From assembly GCF_014529945.1 (NCBI RefSeq), contig NZ_JACVFB010000005.1, forward strand, positions 372,001 to 436,000: a stretch of 64,000 nt of DNA, given 5' to 3'. Source of the DNA: Chitinophaga varians (GTDB lineage Bacteria; Bacteroidota; Bacteroidia; Chitinophagales; Chitinophagaceae). Positions 53,101 through 61,632 of the stretch are shown piece after piece; position 1 is the stretch's first letter, and each line of letters begins with the position of its first letter. The notes below the pieces were generated by a model that had not been told where the DNA came from, did no database searches, and worked only from the letters and a program-made list of their open reading frames with translations. The translations under genes and the position numbers were made by a program.

Positions 53101-53476
53101 AATAGCGGTTGAAAATACATTCTGTAATATTTTAATATAATAATGATGCAGACACCCGCACAATGCGGCAGTACAGTGGATTTGGTGGTATAATTGTCTT
53201 TTTAACAATTAATTTATGCTATCTTTTTCTATAAAAGCTTTGTATTTTGCAAACGTTTGCATTACTTTAGACCGGCTAATGAAGCAGGATGGTGGGTAGA
53301 GAAATGAAGCCATGAACAATGAAGTTATTACTGCCTGAGGGAAAGGCAGTTCCACGTTAGTGCGTGCCGTTATGCTACATAACCGGCAAAGCCGGACTGC
53401 GGACATCTTCCCGGGGCATCCGGAGAAATCAACATCGAAAAAATCAACATTCAGTATAACAGATAACCATAACGAT
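53101..53476 (+). other. 376-base control region of the kduI operon
   Basis: No gene is seen here. It holds the kduI promoter and operator (53239-53270), then a leader of about 200 bases. The leader contains two small hairpins: ACTGCCT (53330-53336) with AGGCAGT (53344-53350), and CCGGC-aaa-GCCGG (53383-53395). An in-frame ATG at 53360 precedes kduI but encodes nothing resembling KduI. The leader may carry a structured control element; no known riboswitch class is recognised. Confidence 0.55.
53239..53270 (+). promoter_or_regulatory. Promoter with embedded LacI-type operator before kduI
   Basis: A -33 TTTG (53239-53242) and a near-match -7 box TACTTTAG (53263-53270) are separated by 20 bases. 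The perfect 14-bp palindrome TGCAAACGTTTGCA (53248-53261) lies between them, where bound repressor would block polymerase. The same palindrome is at 47598-47611. The LacI gene at 57358 is in the operon and is the obvious candidate regulator. Confidence 0.7.
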
Positions 53477-54319
53477 ATGAGCACACAGTATGAATCAAGG
53501 TATGCCAGCAGTCCTGCAGAGGTGAAGGGCATGGATACCGAAGCGCTGAGAAAGGCATTCCTGATAGAAAAGATCTTTGAGGCAGACCGTATTTCCTGGG
53601 TACACACGCATTACGACCGGTACCTGACAGCAGGGGCGATGCCTGTAAAAGGCGGCCTCGAACTGCAAACGATTGATCTGTTGAAAGCTACTTACTTCCT
53701 GGAACGCAGAGAACTGGGAATGATCAATGTTGGCGGTCCGGGTATGGTAGAAGTGGACGGAGAACAATTTGAGATCGGCTTCAAGGAAGCTTTGTATGTG
53801 GGAAAAGGCAAACAAAAAGTGGTTTTCCACAGTAAAGACGCTGCGCAGCCGGCGAAATTCTATCTTAATTCCACCCCGGCACATCACAGTTATCCTACCC
53901 GCAAAGTGTCTGGGAATGAAGCGGAAGTAGTAACGCTGGGCGCACTGGAAACATCCAACCATCGTACCATCAACAAGCTGCTGGTCAATTCCGTACTGGA
54001 AACCTGTCAGCTGCAAATGGGCATGACGGAGCTGAAGCCGGGCAGCGTATGGAATACGATGCCGGCGCATACACATGACAGGCGAATGGAAGTATATTTC
54101 TATTTTGAAGTACCAGAAGGGCAATCCGTTTGCCACTTTATGGGGCAGCCACAGGAGACCCGTCATATCTGGATGCAGAATGAACAGGCGGTGATTTCTC
54201 CGCCATGGTCCGTGCATTCCGGCGCCGGTACCAGCAACTATACTTTTATCTGGGGCATGGCAGGGGAGAATCTGGATTATGGCGATATGGACCATTGTAA
54301 GATCAACGAATTACGTTAA
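53477..54319 (+). CDS. kduI: 5-dehydro-4-deoxy-D-glucuronate isomerase
   Basis: A 280-residue cupin-fold isomerase that converts 4-deoxy-L-threo-5-hexosulose-uronate to 3-deoxy-D-glycero-2,5-hexodiulosonate. The opening [30 protein letters not shown] is the typical KduI start. The zinc ligands are in [21 protein letters not shown], and [25 protein letters not shown] closes the site. The start at 53477 fits KduI length; the frame is open from 53360. It is the first gene of a six-gene plus-strand unit. Confidence 0.96.
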   Translation: MSTQYESRYASSPAEVKGMDTEALRKAFLIEKIFEADRISWVHTHYDRYLTAGAMPVKGGLELQTIDLLKATYFLERRELGMINVGGPGMVEVDGEQFEIGFKEALYVGKGKQKVVFHSKDAAQPAKFYLNSTPAHHSYPTRKVSGNEAEVVTLGALETSNHRTINKLLVNSVLETCQLQMGMTELKPGSVWNTMPAHTHDRRMEVYFYFEVPEGQSVCHFMGQPQETRHIWMQNEQAVISPPWSVHSGAGTSNYTFIWGMAGENLDYGDMDHCKINELR

Positions 54320-54340
54320 AACCCGATCATCATATTTATC

Positions 54341-56560
54341 ATGAAAATGAAAAACATCATTGCAGGAAGCCTGCTGGGTCTTTCAGCCCTTCACTTCGGG
54401 CCGGATGCGGGTGCTGTTCCGCAGAAAACGGCTACTGTGACGCCTCCGATCAATACGGTGTCGGCGCAGTTTGTGCGTAACTACATGGAGAAAGTGGCCA
54501 ACTGGCAATGGCAGTCCATTGAGCGGAAAGGGTGGGCCAATCCACAAACCAACTGGACTAACGGCGCCATGTATGCCGGCATGATGGCCCTGAGCCAGGT
54601 AACCGACAATCCGTTTTTTATACAACGGTTAGTACAGGTAGGCAGGGATAATAACTGGAACACAGGGCCGGACCGCTTTTTTGCGGATGAATACTGTATT
54701 GGTCAACTGTATGCCCAGCTATACCCTTACTATAAGGACCCCGTGATGATTGATAAATTCCGGAAGCTGGCAGACAGTATTGTGGCCGCTCCGCATACAG
54801 AGCCGCTCGACTGGAAAAACGGTATCCATCACCGCGAATGGGCCTGGTGCGATGCCCTGTTTATGGGGCCGCCGGCATTGGGCTATCTGTCTGCCGCCAC
54901 TGGCGACCCGCGTTATCTGGAAACAGCCGACAAGCTGTGGTGGAAAACAACTGACTTCCTGTTCGACAAAAACGACAGCCTGTATTATCGCGATGCCCGC
55001 TACTTCGACCAGAAAGAGAAAAACGGCGCTAAAGTATTTTGGAGCCGCGGCAATGGCTGGGTGATGGGAGGACTGGCGCGCCTTCTGGACAACATGCCTG
55101 CCAACTATGCCAACAGGGCCCGTTTCGTGGACCTGTTCAAAAAAATGGCTTACCGCATTGCTCCCCTGCAAACAGCCGACGGTACCTGGCATGCCAGCCT
55201 GCTGGACCCCGACAGCTACCCTTCCAAAGAAACCAGCGGCACCGGTTTTTACGTGTATGCGCTCACGTGGGGCGTGAACAATGGCATCTTACCGGAGAAA
55301 GATTTTCTGCCCGTTATCCGGAAAGGATGGCAGGCACTGACAGACTGCGTACAGCCCGACGGTAAACTGGGCTTTGTGCAGGTAGTAGCGGCAGCCCCGG
55401 GAAAAGCCACTGCCGATGATTCTGAAGTATACGGCGTAGGTGCTTTCCTGTTGGCCGGCGCTGAATTGATAAAACACGATCTCCGGCAGAGCAGTCCCGG
55501 TGATATCACTATTACCAACACAACAGGACTGAACCGCGAAGGCGAGATCGTGGAGATTCCTTACGATCAGTTTACGGCGAAGCTGAATAAAGAAACACGT
55601 AAATCCTTCCGGGTAGTAGACCTGTTGTCCGATCAGGAAATTCCTTATCAACTGATATATGAAGGTGGGAAAACACCTAAAGCAGTATTACTGCAGGTGA
55701 GCGTAACGCCGGCCGGTAGCCGTCAGCTGGCAGTGAAAGCGGGTACGCCCGCTGTAGTAACACCAAAAGCATATGGCCGTTTTGTGCCCGAAAGGAAAGA
55801 TGACTATGCATGGGAAAACGACCGGATGGCTTACCGCATGTACGGCCCCGCGCTGGAGAAAACGCCGAAGGAAATGGCTTATGGCATCGATGTATGGGCT
55901 AAACGTACCACCGACATGGTAATTGATACCTGGTATAAACTGGATAACTATCATCATGACAATGGCCAGGGTCTTGACTATTACAGTGTAGGTCTTACGC
56001 TGGGCGCCGGTGATATCGCGCCCTATGGTAAAGACACCATCTATTTCCCGAAAAACTACCGTCAATGGAAACGGCTGGACAACGGTCCGCTCCGCACCAC
56101 TTTTGCGCTCACCTACGATACCTGGCAGGCCGGTAATATACCCGTTACCGTTACCAAGACCATCTCTCTGGACGCCGGTTCCCAGCTGAACAAAATGCAG
56201 GCGCAATACACCTTCAAAGGCGATCAGCTGCCGGTGATGACAGGCATTGTAAAACGGAAAGAGCCCGGCGCCGTGCTGCTGGACGAAAAGAACGGTGTGA
56301 TGGGATACTGGGAGCCGCAGCATGGTGAAGACGGTACCCTCGGTGTAGGATGTGTTTTCCCTGCTTCCGTGCCCGGCATGAAAACGGATAACGTACATTT
56401 ACTCAGTCCCGGTATGGCGGGCAGCCGGCAGCCGTATGTGTATTATTTCGGCGCTGCCTGGAACAAAGGCGGACGGATTGCCAATGCAGATGAATGGTTT
56501 AAATATTTAGAAGCATTTTCACAACGCATTAAAGAACCACTTAAAGTAACGATTCAATAA
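54341..56560 (+). CDS. GH105-type unsaturated uronyl hydrolase fused to DUF4861
   Basis: A 739-residue exported protein. A signal peptide (MKNIIAGSLLGLSALHFGPDAG) is followed by a GH88/105 six-hairpin domain (about 45-380): NWTNGAMYAGMMAL, HHREWAWCDALFMGPPALGYLSAATG (catalytic aspartate in WCDALFM), and FWSRGNGWVMGGLARLL. This domain removes unsaturated uronic acid from oligosaccharide ends. From about 385 a DUF4861 domain follows (NTTGLNREGEIVEIPYDQF to the end). The two are often separate genes, and DUF4861 has no settled function. It follows kduI after 21 bases and feeds it with unsaturated uronate. Confidence 0.9.
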   Translation: MKMKNIIAGSLLGLSALHFGPDAGAVPQKTATVTPPINTVSAQFVRNYMEKVANWQWQSIERKGWANPQTNWTNGAMYAGMMALSQVTDNPFFIQRLVQVGRDNNWNTGPDRFFADEYCIGQLYAQLYPYYKDPVMIDKFRKLADSIVAAPHTEPLDWKNGIHHREWAWCDALFMGPPALGYLSAATGDPRYLETADKLWWKTTDFLFDKNDSLYYRDARYFDQKEKNGAKVFWSRGNGWVMGGLARLLDNMPANYANRARFVDLFKKMAYRIAPLQTADGTWHASLLDPDSYPSKETSGTGFYVYALTWGVNNGILPEKDFLPVIRKGWQALTDCVQPDGKLGFVQVVAAAPGKATADDSEVYGVGAFLLAGAELIKHDLRQSSPGDITITNTTGLNREGEIVEIPYDQFTAKLNKETRKSFRVVDLLSDQEIPYQLIYEGGKTPKAVLLQVSVTPAGSRQLAVKAGTPAVVTPKAYGRFVPERKDDYAWENDRMAYRMYGPALEKTPKEMAYGIDVWAKRTTDMVIDTWYKLDNYHHDNGQGLDYYSVGLTLGAGDIAPYGKDTIYFPKNYRQWKRLDNGPLRTTFALTYDTWQAGNIPVTVTKTISLDAGSQLNKMQAQYTFKGDQLPVMTGIVKRKEPGAVLLDEKNGVMGYWEPQHGEDGTLGVGCVFPASVPGMKTDNVHLLSPGMAGSRQPYVYYFGAAWNKGGRIANADEWFKYLEAFSQRIKEPLKVTIQ

Positions 56561-56569
56561 AGTTGACAT

Positions 56570-57331
56570 ATGGACCTGTTTCAATTGAAAGGAAAAACCG
56601 CGCTCGTCACCGGATGTAAGCGTGGCATCGGCAAAGCGATGGCGGTGGCGCTGGCCTCCGCCGGTGCAGATATCATCGGTGTGTCTGCCTCCCTGGAATT
56701 GCAGGGCAGCGACGTGGAAAAGGAAGTAACAGCGCTGGGCCGCAGTTTTAAAGCCTATCAGAGCGACTTCTCCAATCGCGCGTCATTGTATGCCTTTATC
56801 AGCCAGTTACAGCAGGAAGTAAAGGCCGTCGATATCCTCGTCAACAATGCCGGCACTATCCTCCGTAAACCCGCAGCAGAGCACCCGGACGAGTACTGGG
56901 ACGAGGTGATCAACATCAACCTGAATGCGCAGTTTATCCTTACCCGTGAAATCGGTAAGGGGATGATTGAAAGAGGCGCCGGAAAGATTATCTTTACAGC
57001 CTCATTGCTTACCTTCCAGGGTGGGATCAATGTACCGGGATATGCCGCCAGCAAAGGAGCGGTAGGCTCACTGGTGAAAGCTTTCGCCAATGAATGGGCC
57101 GGCAGGGGAGTGAACGTCAATGCGATCGCTCCGGGCTATATCGCTACCGACAACACGGCCGCCCTGAGGGCGGATGAAAAACGCAGTACCTCCATACTCG
57201 ACAGGATACCTGCAGGACGCTGGGGCGAACCGGAAGACTTTGCCGGACCCGTTATTTTCCTCGCTTCCAAAGCTGCGGATTATGTACATGGTACTATACT
57301 CACCGTAGATGGCGGCTGGATGGGCAGATAA
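56570..57331 (+). CDS. kduD: 2-dehydro-3-deoxy-D-gluconate 5-dehydrogenase
   Basis: A 253-residue SDR enzyme that reduces 3-deoxy-D-glycero-2,5-hexodiulosonate to 2-keto-3-deoxygluconate. The NAD site is VTGCKRGIGKAMA, followed by DILVNNAGTILRKP, the catalytic serine in FTASLL and Tyr-Lys in YAASKGAV. ILRKPAAEHPDEYWDEVININL is typical of KduD. It follows the GH105 gene by nine bases and works directly after KduI. Confidence 0.95.
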   Translation: MDLFQLKGKTALVTGCKRGIGKAMAVALASAGADIIGVSASLELQGSDVEKEVTALGRSFKAYQSDFSNRASLYAFISQLQQEVKAVDILVNNAGTILRKPAAEHPDEYWDEVININLNAQFILTREIGKGMIERGAGKIIFTASLLTFQGGINVPGYAASKGAVGSLVKAFANEWAGRGVNVNAIAPGYIATDNTAALRADEKRSTSILDRIPAGRWGEPEDFAGPVIFLASKAADYVHGTILTVDGGWMGR

Positions 57332-57357
57332 TTATATTTACCGTTAATGGCTAATAC

Positions 57358-58410
57358 ATGAGCAAACGTACAGAAAAAACAATCGTTGATATTGCAGAGG
57401 AACTGAAGTTATCGGTATCTACTGTATCACGCGCCCTGAACGATAATCCTAACATCAGCGCACGTACGAAAGACAGGGTAAAAAAAATGGCTCGCAAACT
57501 GGGCTACCGTCCTAACGCGCTGGCTGCTGGTTTACGTAACAACAAAAGCAAAACCATCGGCCTGATCGTTCCGCGTATCTCCATGTTTTTTCCGGCTACT
57601 ATTAGTACCATTATCCAGAATAAATTACAGGAACATGGCTACAACCTGATCATATGTCAGTCCAACGACTCCTATGAACAGGAAGTAGCCCTGGTCAATA
57701 CCCTGTATTCTGCCCGGGTAGACGGCCTGGTGGTTAGCACTACCCTGTATACCACCGACTTCTCGCATTTTGATGTTTTCAAAGACAACAACATCCCGCT
57801 GGTGTTTTTTGACCGCGTACCCAAAGATTACAACGTAAAGGTGATCAAGGGAGATGATTACCTGGGAGGGTTTACCGCCACCAGCCACCTGATAGAAAGA
57901 GGCTGTAAAGACATTGTGCATATATCCGGCCCGCTGACCTGTAATCTGTACCTGGAAAGGGTAGCGGGTTATAAAAGCGCTTTGCAGCAACATAAGCTGC
58001 CTTTCCGTAAAACCAGGGTTTTCTATCAGGAACTTACGCGCGACAATGCGTGGCAGGCCTGCGAAAAAATTTTCGCACAGAAGCCTTATCCGGACGGTAT
58101 CTTCGCGTCCAATGATACTACTGCCATCACGATCATGGAGTACTGCCGCAAAATCAACCTGCGGGTGCCGGAAGACCTGAAAGTAGTGGGTTATTCCAAT
58201 GATCCGAGAACCGAAATCGTTACACCGCCTATCACCAGTGTGGACCAATACCCTGCTATGATGGGCGAACGGGTGGTGGCCGCGCTGATGGAACTGGTGA
58301 CCAGCCGTCAGACCGGTACCCCGCGCTATTCACAGGAGATCATTCCTACCCAGCTGATCGCCAGGGAATCCAGTGCCGGCACTACAAAAGCCGCCACGAA
58401 AAAGAAATAA
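57358..58410 (+). CDS. LacI family transcriptional regulator
   Basis: A 350-residue repressor. The N-terminal helix-turn-helix with hinge (TIVDIAEELKLSVSTVSRALNDNPNISARTKDRVKKMARKLGYRPNALAAGLR) is followed by a type 1 periplasmic-binding ligand domain (SKTIGLIVPRISMFFPATI, DGLVVSTTLY, PDGIFASNDTTAITIMEY, TPPITSVDQYPAMMGE). It lies inside the uronate operon, 26 bases after kduD. It probably senses a uronate intermediate and binds the two TGCAAACGTTTGCA sites; the link is inference. The C-terminus is lysine-rich. Confidence 0.93.
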   Translation: MSKRTEKTIVDIAEELKLSVSTVSRALNDNPNISARTKDRVKKMARKLGYRPNALAAGLRNNKSKTIGLIVPRISMFFPATISTIIQNKLQEHGYNLIICQSNDSYEQEVALVNTLYSARVDGLVVSTTLYTTDFSHFDVFKDNNIPLVFFDRVPKDYNVKVIKGDDYLGGFTATSHLIERGCKDIVHISGPLTCNLYLERVAGYKSALQQHKLPFRKTRVFYQELTRDNAWQACEKIFAQKPYPDGIFASNDTTAITIMEYCRKINLRVPEDLKVVGYSNDPRTEIVTPPITSVDQYPAMMGERVVAALMELVTSRQTGTPRYSQEIIPTQLIARESSAGTTKAATKKK

Positions 58411-58439
58411 GTCAACCTATCACCAGCTTACTGCTTTCC

Positions 58440-58463
58440 CGCAAAGCAGCAAAGAGCGCAAAG
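58440..58463. repeat. Single copy of the GCAAAG-word element
   Basis: The 15-mer CGCAAAGCAGCAAAG (58440-58454) and then AGCGCAAAG, matching the arms of the inverted repeats at 10281-10433 and 23920-24003. No opposite arm is found nearby. It lies in the leader of the GH88 gene. Confidence 0.6.
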
Positions 58464-58483
58464 ATCTTTTAAGTTTAAATATT

Positions 58484-59677
58484 ATGAAAAAGAACCTGTT
58501 CTTTACCTTGCTGCTATTGCCTGCGATGTTTATGCAATCGTATGCACAGTCTGGTAAAGCCAACCAGGCATTGCTCCGCAAGGCCGACGAAACACTGCAA
58601 TTTGCCGCCCGACAATATAAACTGATGATGCGCCACGTGCCGGACACCGTACTGCCCCGCAGCACCAACAAAGACGGTAGCCTGATGACCTCCAACGCTG
58701 TATGGTGGACATCCGGATTCTATCCCGGCACTACCTGGTTCCTCTACGAATACACGAAAGATCCGGCCTTTAAAACGGAAGCGCTCAAACGCATGGCGCT
58801 CTGTCAAAAGAACGAATTCAATACCCGTACGCACGACCTCGGATTTATGATGTATTGCCCCTTCGGCAACGCCTTGCGCATCACCGGGGACACCGCCTAC
58901 AACCGTATTCTGCTCAACAGCGCCCGGTCGCTCTCCACCCGCTTTAATGCTACCGTAGGTTGTATCAAATCATGGGACCACGGCACCTGGAAATTCCCGG
59001 TGATCATCGATAATATGATGAACCTGGAACTGCTGACATGGGCCACCCGCCTGTCCGGTGATCCGAAGTTTGATCAGATAGCCCGCACCCACGCCAACAC
59101 CACGATGAAAAACCATTTCCGTCCGGATTACAGCTCTTATCATGTGATTGATTATGATCCTGCTACCGGCGCTGTATTACAAAAGAAAACACATCAGGGA
59201 CTGGCAGACAGCTCCGCCTGGTCGCGCGGTCAGGCCTGGGGCCTGTACGGTTACACCATGATGTACCGTGAAACCAAAGACAAAGCTTATCTGGACCAGG
59301 CGCGTCATATCGCTGAATACATCCTCCATCATCCGCATATGCCGGCAGATCTGATTCCTTACTGGGACTATGACGCACCGGAAATTCCAAACGCCCCGCG
59401 TGATGTTTCTGCGGGCGCTGTAGCAGCTTCCGCGCTGCTGGAGTTAAGCCGTTACACTAACAAAACCGAAGGTAAACGTTACTGGAACGCTGCGGAGACC
59501 ATGCTCACCAGTCTTTGCAGCCCGGCATATCTGGCCAAAGAAGGAGAGAACAATGATTTTATTTTGATGCATAGCGTGGGTTCCCTGCCTCATCAATCTG
59601 AGGTAGACGTGCCACTGACCTATGCTGACTATTATTTTGTGGAAGCCTTGCTGCGTTACAAACAGTGGGCTAAATAG
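58484..59677 (+). CDS. GH88 unsaturated glucuronyl hydrolase, exported
   Basis: A 397-residue glycoside hydrolase family 88 enzyme that removes 4,5-unsaturated glucuronic acid from oligosaccharide ends. A signal peptide (MKKNLFFTLLLLPAMFMQSYAQ) opens it. Catalytic aspartates are in THDLGFMMYCPFGN and IIDNMMNLELLTWA. QGLADSSAWSRGQAWGLYGYTMMYRETKD is the family signature. The start at 58484 is set by the signal peptide; the frame extends upstream across the LacI gene end. It is 73 bases after the regulator gene and nine bases before the DUF2264 gene. Confidence 0.94.
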   Translation: MKKNLFFTLLLLPAMFMQSYAQSGKANQALLRKADETLQFAARQYKLMMRHVPDTVLPRSTNKDGSLMTSNAVWWTSGFYPGTTWFLYEYTKDPAFKTEALKRMALCQKNEFNTRTHDLGFMMYCPFGNALRITGDTAYNRILLNSARSLSTRFNATVGCIKSWDHGTWKFPVIIDNMMNLELLTWATRLSGDPKFDQIARTHANTTMKNHFRPDYSSYHVIDYDPATGAVLQKKTHQGLADSSAWSRGQAWGLYGYTMMYRETKDKAYLDQARHIAEYILHHPHMPADLIPYWDYDAPEIPNAPRDVSAGAVAASALLELSRYTNKTEGKRYWNAAETMLTSLCSPAYLAKEGENNDFILMHSVGSLPHQSEVDVPLTYADYYFVEALLRYKQWAK

Positions 59678-59686
59678 ATCATCAAC

Positions 59687-60943
59687 TTGAACAGACGTTT
59701 TTTTCTAAAAGCGGTACCGATGGCCGGCATTGCCGGATCGCTGAAGACAGATAAAAGTATGCTGGCAGACCTGGCGGCGGCGCCGCCGGTAAATGACCGT
59801 GCTTACAATCTCGACCTGCTGCTGCGTATATGCCGCCCCGTTATGACCCATCTCAGCAAGGGGCAACTGGTGGCCAATATGCCTACTGAAGTAGCGCCGC
59901 ATTACGGTAAGCCGGTACGCAAGGTGACCTACCTGGAGGCTTTCGGCAGAACACTGGCCGGACTGGCGCCATGGCTGGAACTGGGATGGGACAATACGGT
60001 GGAAGGCAGCAAGCGCATTGAGATGCTGGCGCTTACTCACAAAGCGATGGCGATGGCAGTAGATCCTTCCTCTTCCGACTTTATGAACTTCACCGGACAA
60101 TTTGATGCGCAGCCGCTGGTAGATGGCGCCTTTTTAGCCCATGGCCTGATACGTGCGCCGAAGCAGGTATGGAAACAGTTGTCAGACCGTACGCAACAGC
60201 AGACAGTAGACGCCCTGAAAAGCCTGCGCAGCATCAAAGCCTTTAGTACCAATAACTGGGTGCTGTTTGCCGCTATGATCGAAATAGCGTTGCTGCAGTT
60301 CGGTGGTGGCTGGGACCGCAAGCCGGTGGACTTTGCCGTTGAGAAAATCATGGAATGGTACAAGGGCGACAGCATGTATGGAGATGGTCCCCATTTTCAC
60401 TATGACTACTACAATTCCTTCGTGATTCAGCCGATGCTGGTGGATGTGCTCAAAGTGCTGGCGGAGAAAGGCGAAGGCAGTAAAGAACAATACGAGCTGG
60501 CGCTGAAGCGCATGCAACGCTACGGCGCGATCCTGGAAAGACAGATCTCCCCGGAGGCAACTTTCCCCGTGGTAGGCCGCTCCATGCCTTATCGCAACGC
60601 TGCTTTTCAAGCGCTGGCGCAGCTGGCCCTCGAAAGAAAACTGCCGACAGAATTACAACCGGCACAGGTGCGTTGCGCACTAACGGCAGTGAATAAACGA
60701 ATTTTTGAAGCCCCCGGCACTTTCGATAAAAACGGCTGGTTGCAGATCGGTTTCTGCGGGCATCAGCCGGAGATCGCTGATGTATATACTTCTACCGGCA
60801 GCCTTTATTTATGCACTACCGGTTTCCTGGATTTGGGATTACCGGCGAATGATCCTTACTGGAGCGCTCCTGCTGCTGAATGGACGGCGCAGAAAGTGTG
60901 GAAAGGGAAACCTGTTCAGAAAGATCATGCTATTGACATGTAG
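59687..60943 (+). CDS. DUF2264 family protein with Tat signal
   Basis: A 418-residue protein with the DUF2264 (PF10022) pattern: VTYLEAFGRTLAGLAPWLELG, FTGQFDAQPLVDGAFLAHGLIRAPKQVWKQL, NNWVLFAAMIEIALL, and YGDGPHFHYDYYNSFVIQPMLVDVLKVLAEKG. The family is an alpha/alpha-toroid group found in uronic acid and pectin loci, and I recall it as related to GH154 beta-glucuronidases; this is not certain. The start is a TTG at 59687, chosen because it supplies the twin-arginine signal NRRFFLKAVPMAGIAG. The next ATG would cut the signal. It is the last gene of the kduI unit. Confidence 0.85.
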   Translation: MNRRFFLKAVPMAGIAGSLKTDKSMLADLAAAPPVNDRAYNLDLLLRICRPVMTHLSKGQLVANMPTEVAPHYGKPVRKVTYLEAFGRTLAGLAPWLELGWDNTVEGSKRIEMLALTHKAMAMAVDPSSSDFMNFTGQFDAQPLVDGAFLAHGLIRAPKQVWKQLSDRTQQQTVDALKSLRSIKAFSTNNWVLFAAMIEIALLQFGGGWDRKPVDFAVEKIMEWYKGDSMYGDGPHFHYDYYNSFVIQPMLVDVLKVLAEKGEGSKEQYELALKRMQRYGAILERQISPEATFPVVGRSMPYRNAAFQALAQLALERKLPTELQPAQVRCALTAVNKRIFEAPGTFDKNGWLQIGFCGHQPEIADVYTSTGSLYLCTTGFLDLGLPANDPYWSAPAAEWTAQKVWKGKPVQKDHAIDM

Positions 60944-61105
60944 GGATTTTGTGATTTTCGATTTTTTGATTTCGGGGATTATGTAAGCGAATCATCCTGT
61001 ACAATAAAAAAGACCGATGTGATGTTAATCACTTCGGTCTTTTGTTTTTATAATCTGTTCTATCAGAACGAAATCAAAAAATCGAAAATCAAAAAAATCT
61101 TACAT
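60938..61105. repeat. 36-bp AT-rich inverted repeat around a terminator
   Basis: Arms 60938-60973 and 61070-61105 include the 22-bp perfect match built around TGATTTTCGATTTTTTGA. The left arm contains the stop codon of the DUF2264 gene. The right arm ends two bases before the convergent GNAT gene. Confidence 0.82.
61006..61050. terminator. Bidirectional terminator between DUF2264 and GNAT genes
   Basis: GACCGATGTGAT (61012-61023) pairs with ATCACTTCGGTC (61028-61039), one mismatch, with A residues before and T residues after. It lies between convergent genes, in the loop of the larger inverted repeat. Confidence 0.88.
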
Positions 61106-61107
61106 AA

Positions 61108-61623
61108 TCACGGAAACAATTTGATCCCTTCCTTCCCATCCGGCGTAAGCCATTTTTCATACACGATCCTGACGGGTTCATACTGTTGCGATGCCAGAAA
61201 CTGCTGCATCCGCAGGTTGTTGCTGAGGGTATAACGTACGATCCTGCGAATACCTTTTTGAAGGTAGATGGCTTCCAGGGCATCGTTGAGCTGACGATAG
61301 ATACCCATGCGGCGAAAGGCCGGCGCTACATAACCGTCGGAGACATAGAGGGTATCGCCGGTATAATCTTCGATACGGCTTTCGTCTGGTTCTTCTACAT
61401 AGGCGAAGATAAAGCCTGCCGGGTCACCGTCTTTGGCAGCCAGCAGGCAGGTGCCGTCATTTTCCTCCTGTGTGGAGATGACATGCTGCATATAGTCTGT
61501 CTGTATATCTTCCCAGGCGGCTGTTTTAGGGAAGAACTCCAGTTCAGACAGATGGAGCTCCTTCAGCATGGCTGACAGGAGCTCGTAATGATCTTTTATG
61601 CGTATAGGCGTAATCGTTATCAT
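61108..61623 (-). CDS. GNAT family acetyltransferase
   Basis: A 171-residue acetyltransferase. The acetyl-CoA-binding loop is DGYVAPAFRRMGIYRQLNDALEAIYL, and ACLLAAKDGDPAGFIFAYVEEP is the central strand pair. QFLASQQYEPVRIVYEKWL closes the fold. The substrate is not known. It starts nine bases after the stop of the large synthetase gene, so the two are co-transcribed on the minus strand. Its job may be modification of the product or self-protection, but that is inference. Confidence 0.85.
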   Translation of the reverse strand: MITITPIRIKDHYELLSAMLKELHLSELEFFPKTAAWEDIQTDYMQHVISTQEENDGTCLLAAKDGDPAGFIFAYVEEPDESRIEDYTGDTLYVSDGYVAPAFRRMGIYRQLNDALEAIYLQKGIRRIVRYTLSNNLRMQQFLASQQYEPVRIVYEKWLTPDGKEGIKLFP

Positions 61624-61632
61624 GGCGTCAGG

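Noticed and set aside
53360-53476. N-terminal extension of KduI from the ATG at 53360
   Set aside because: The 39 extra residues are not KduI-like and family length fits the ATG at 53477.
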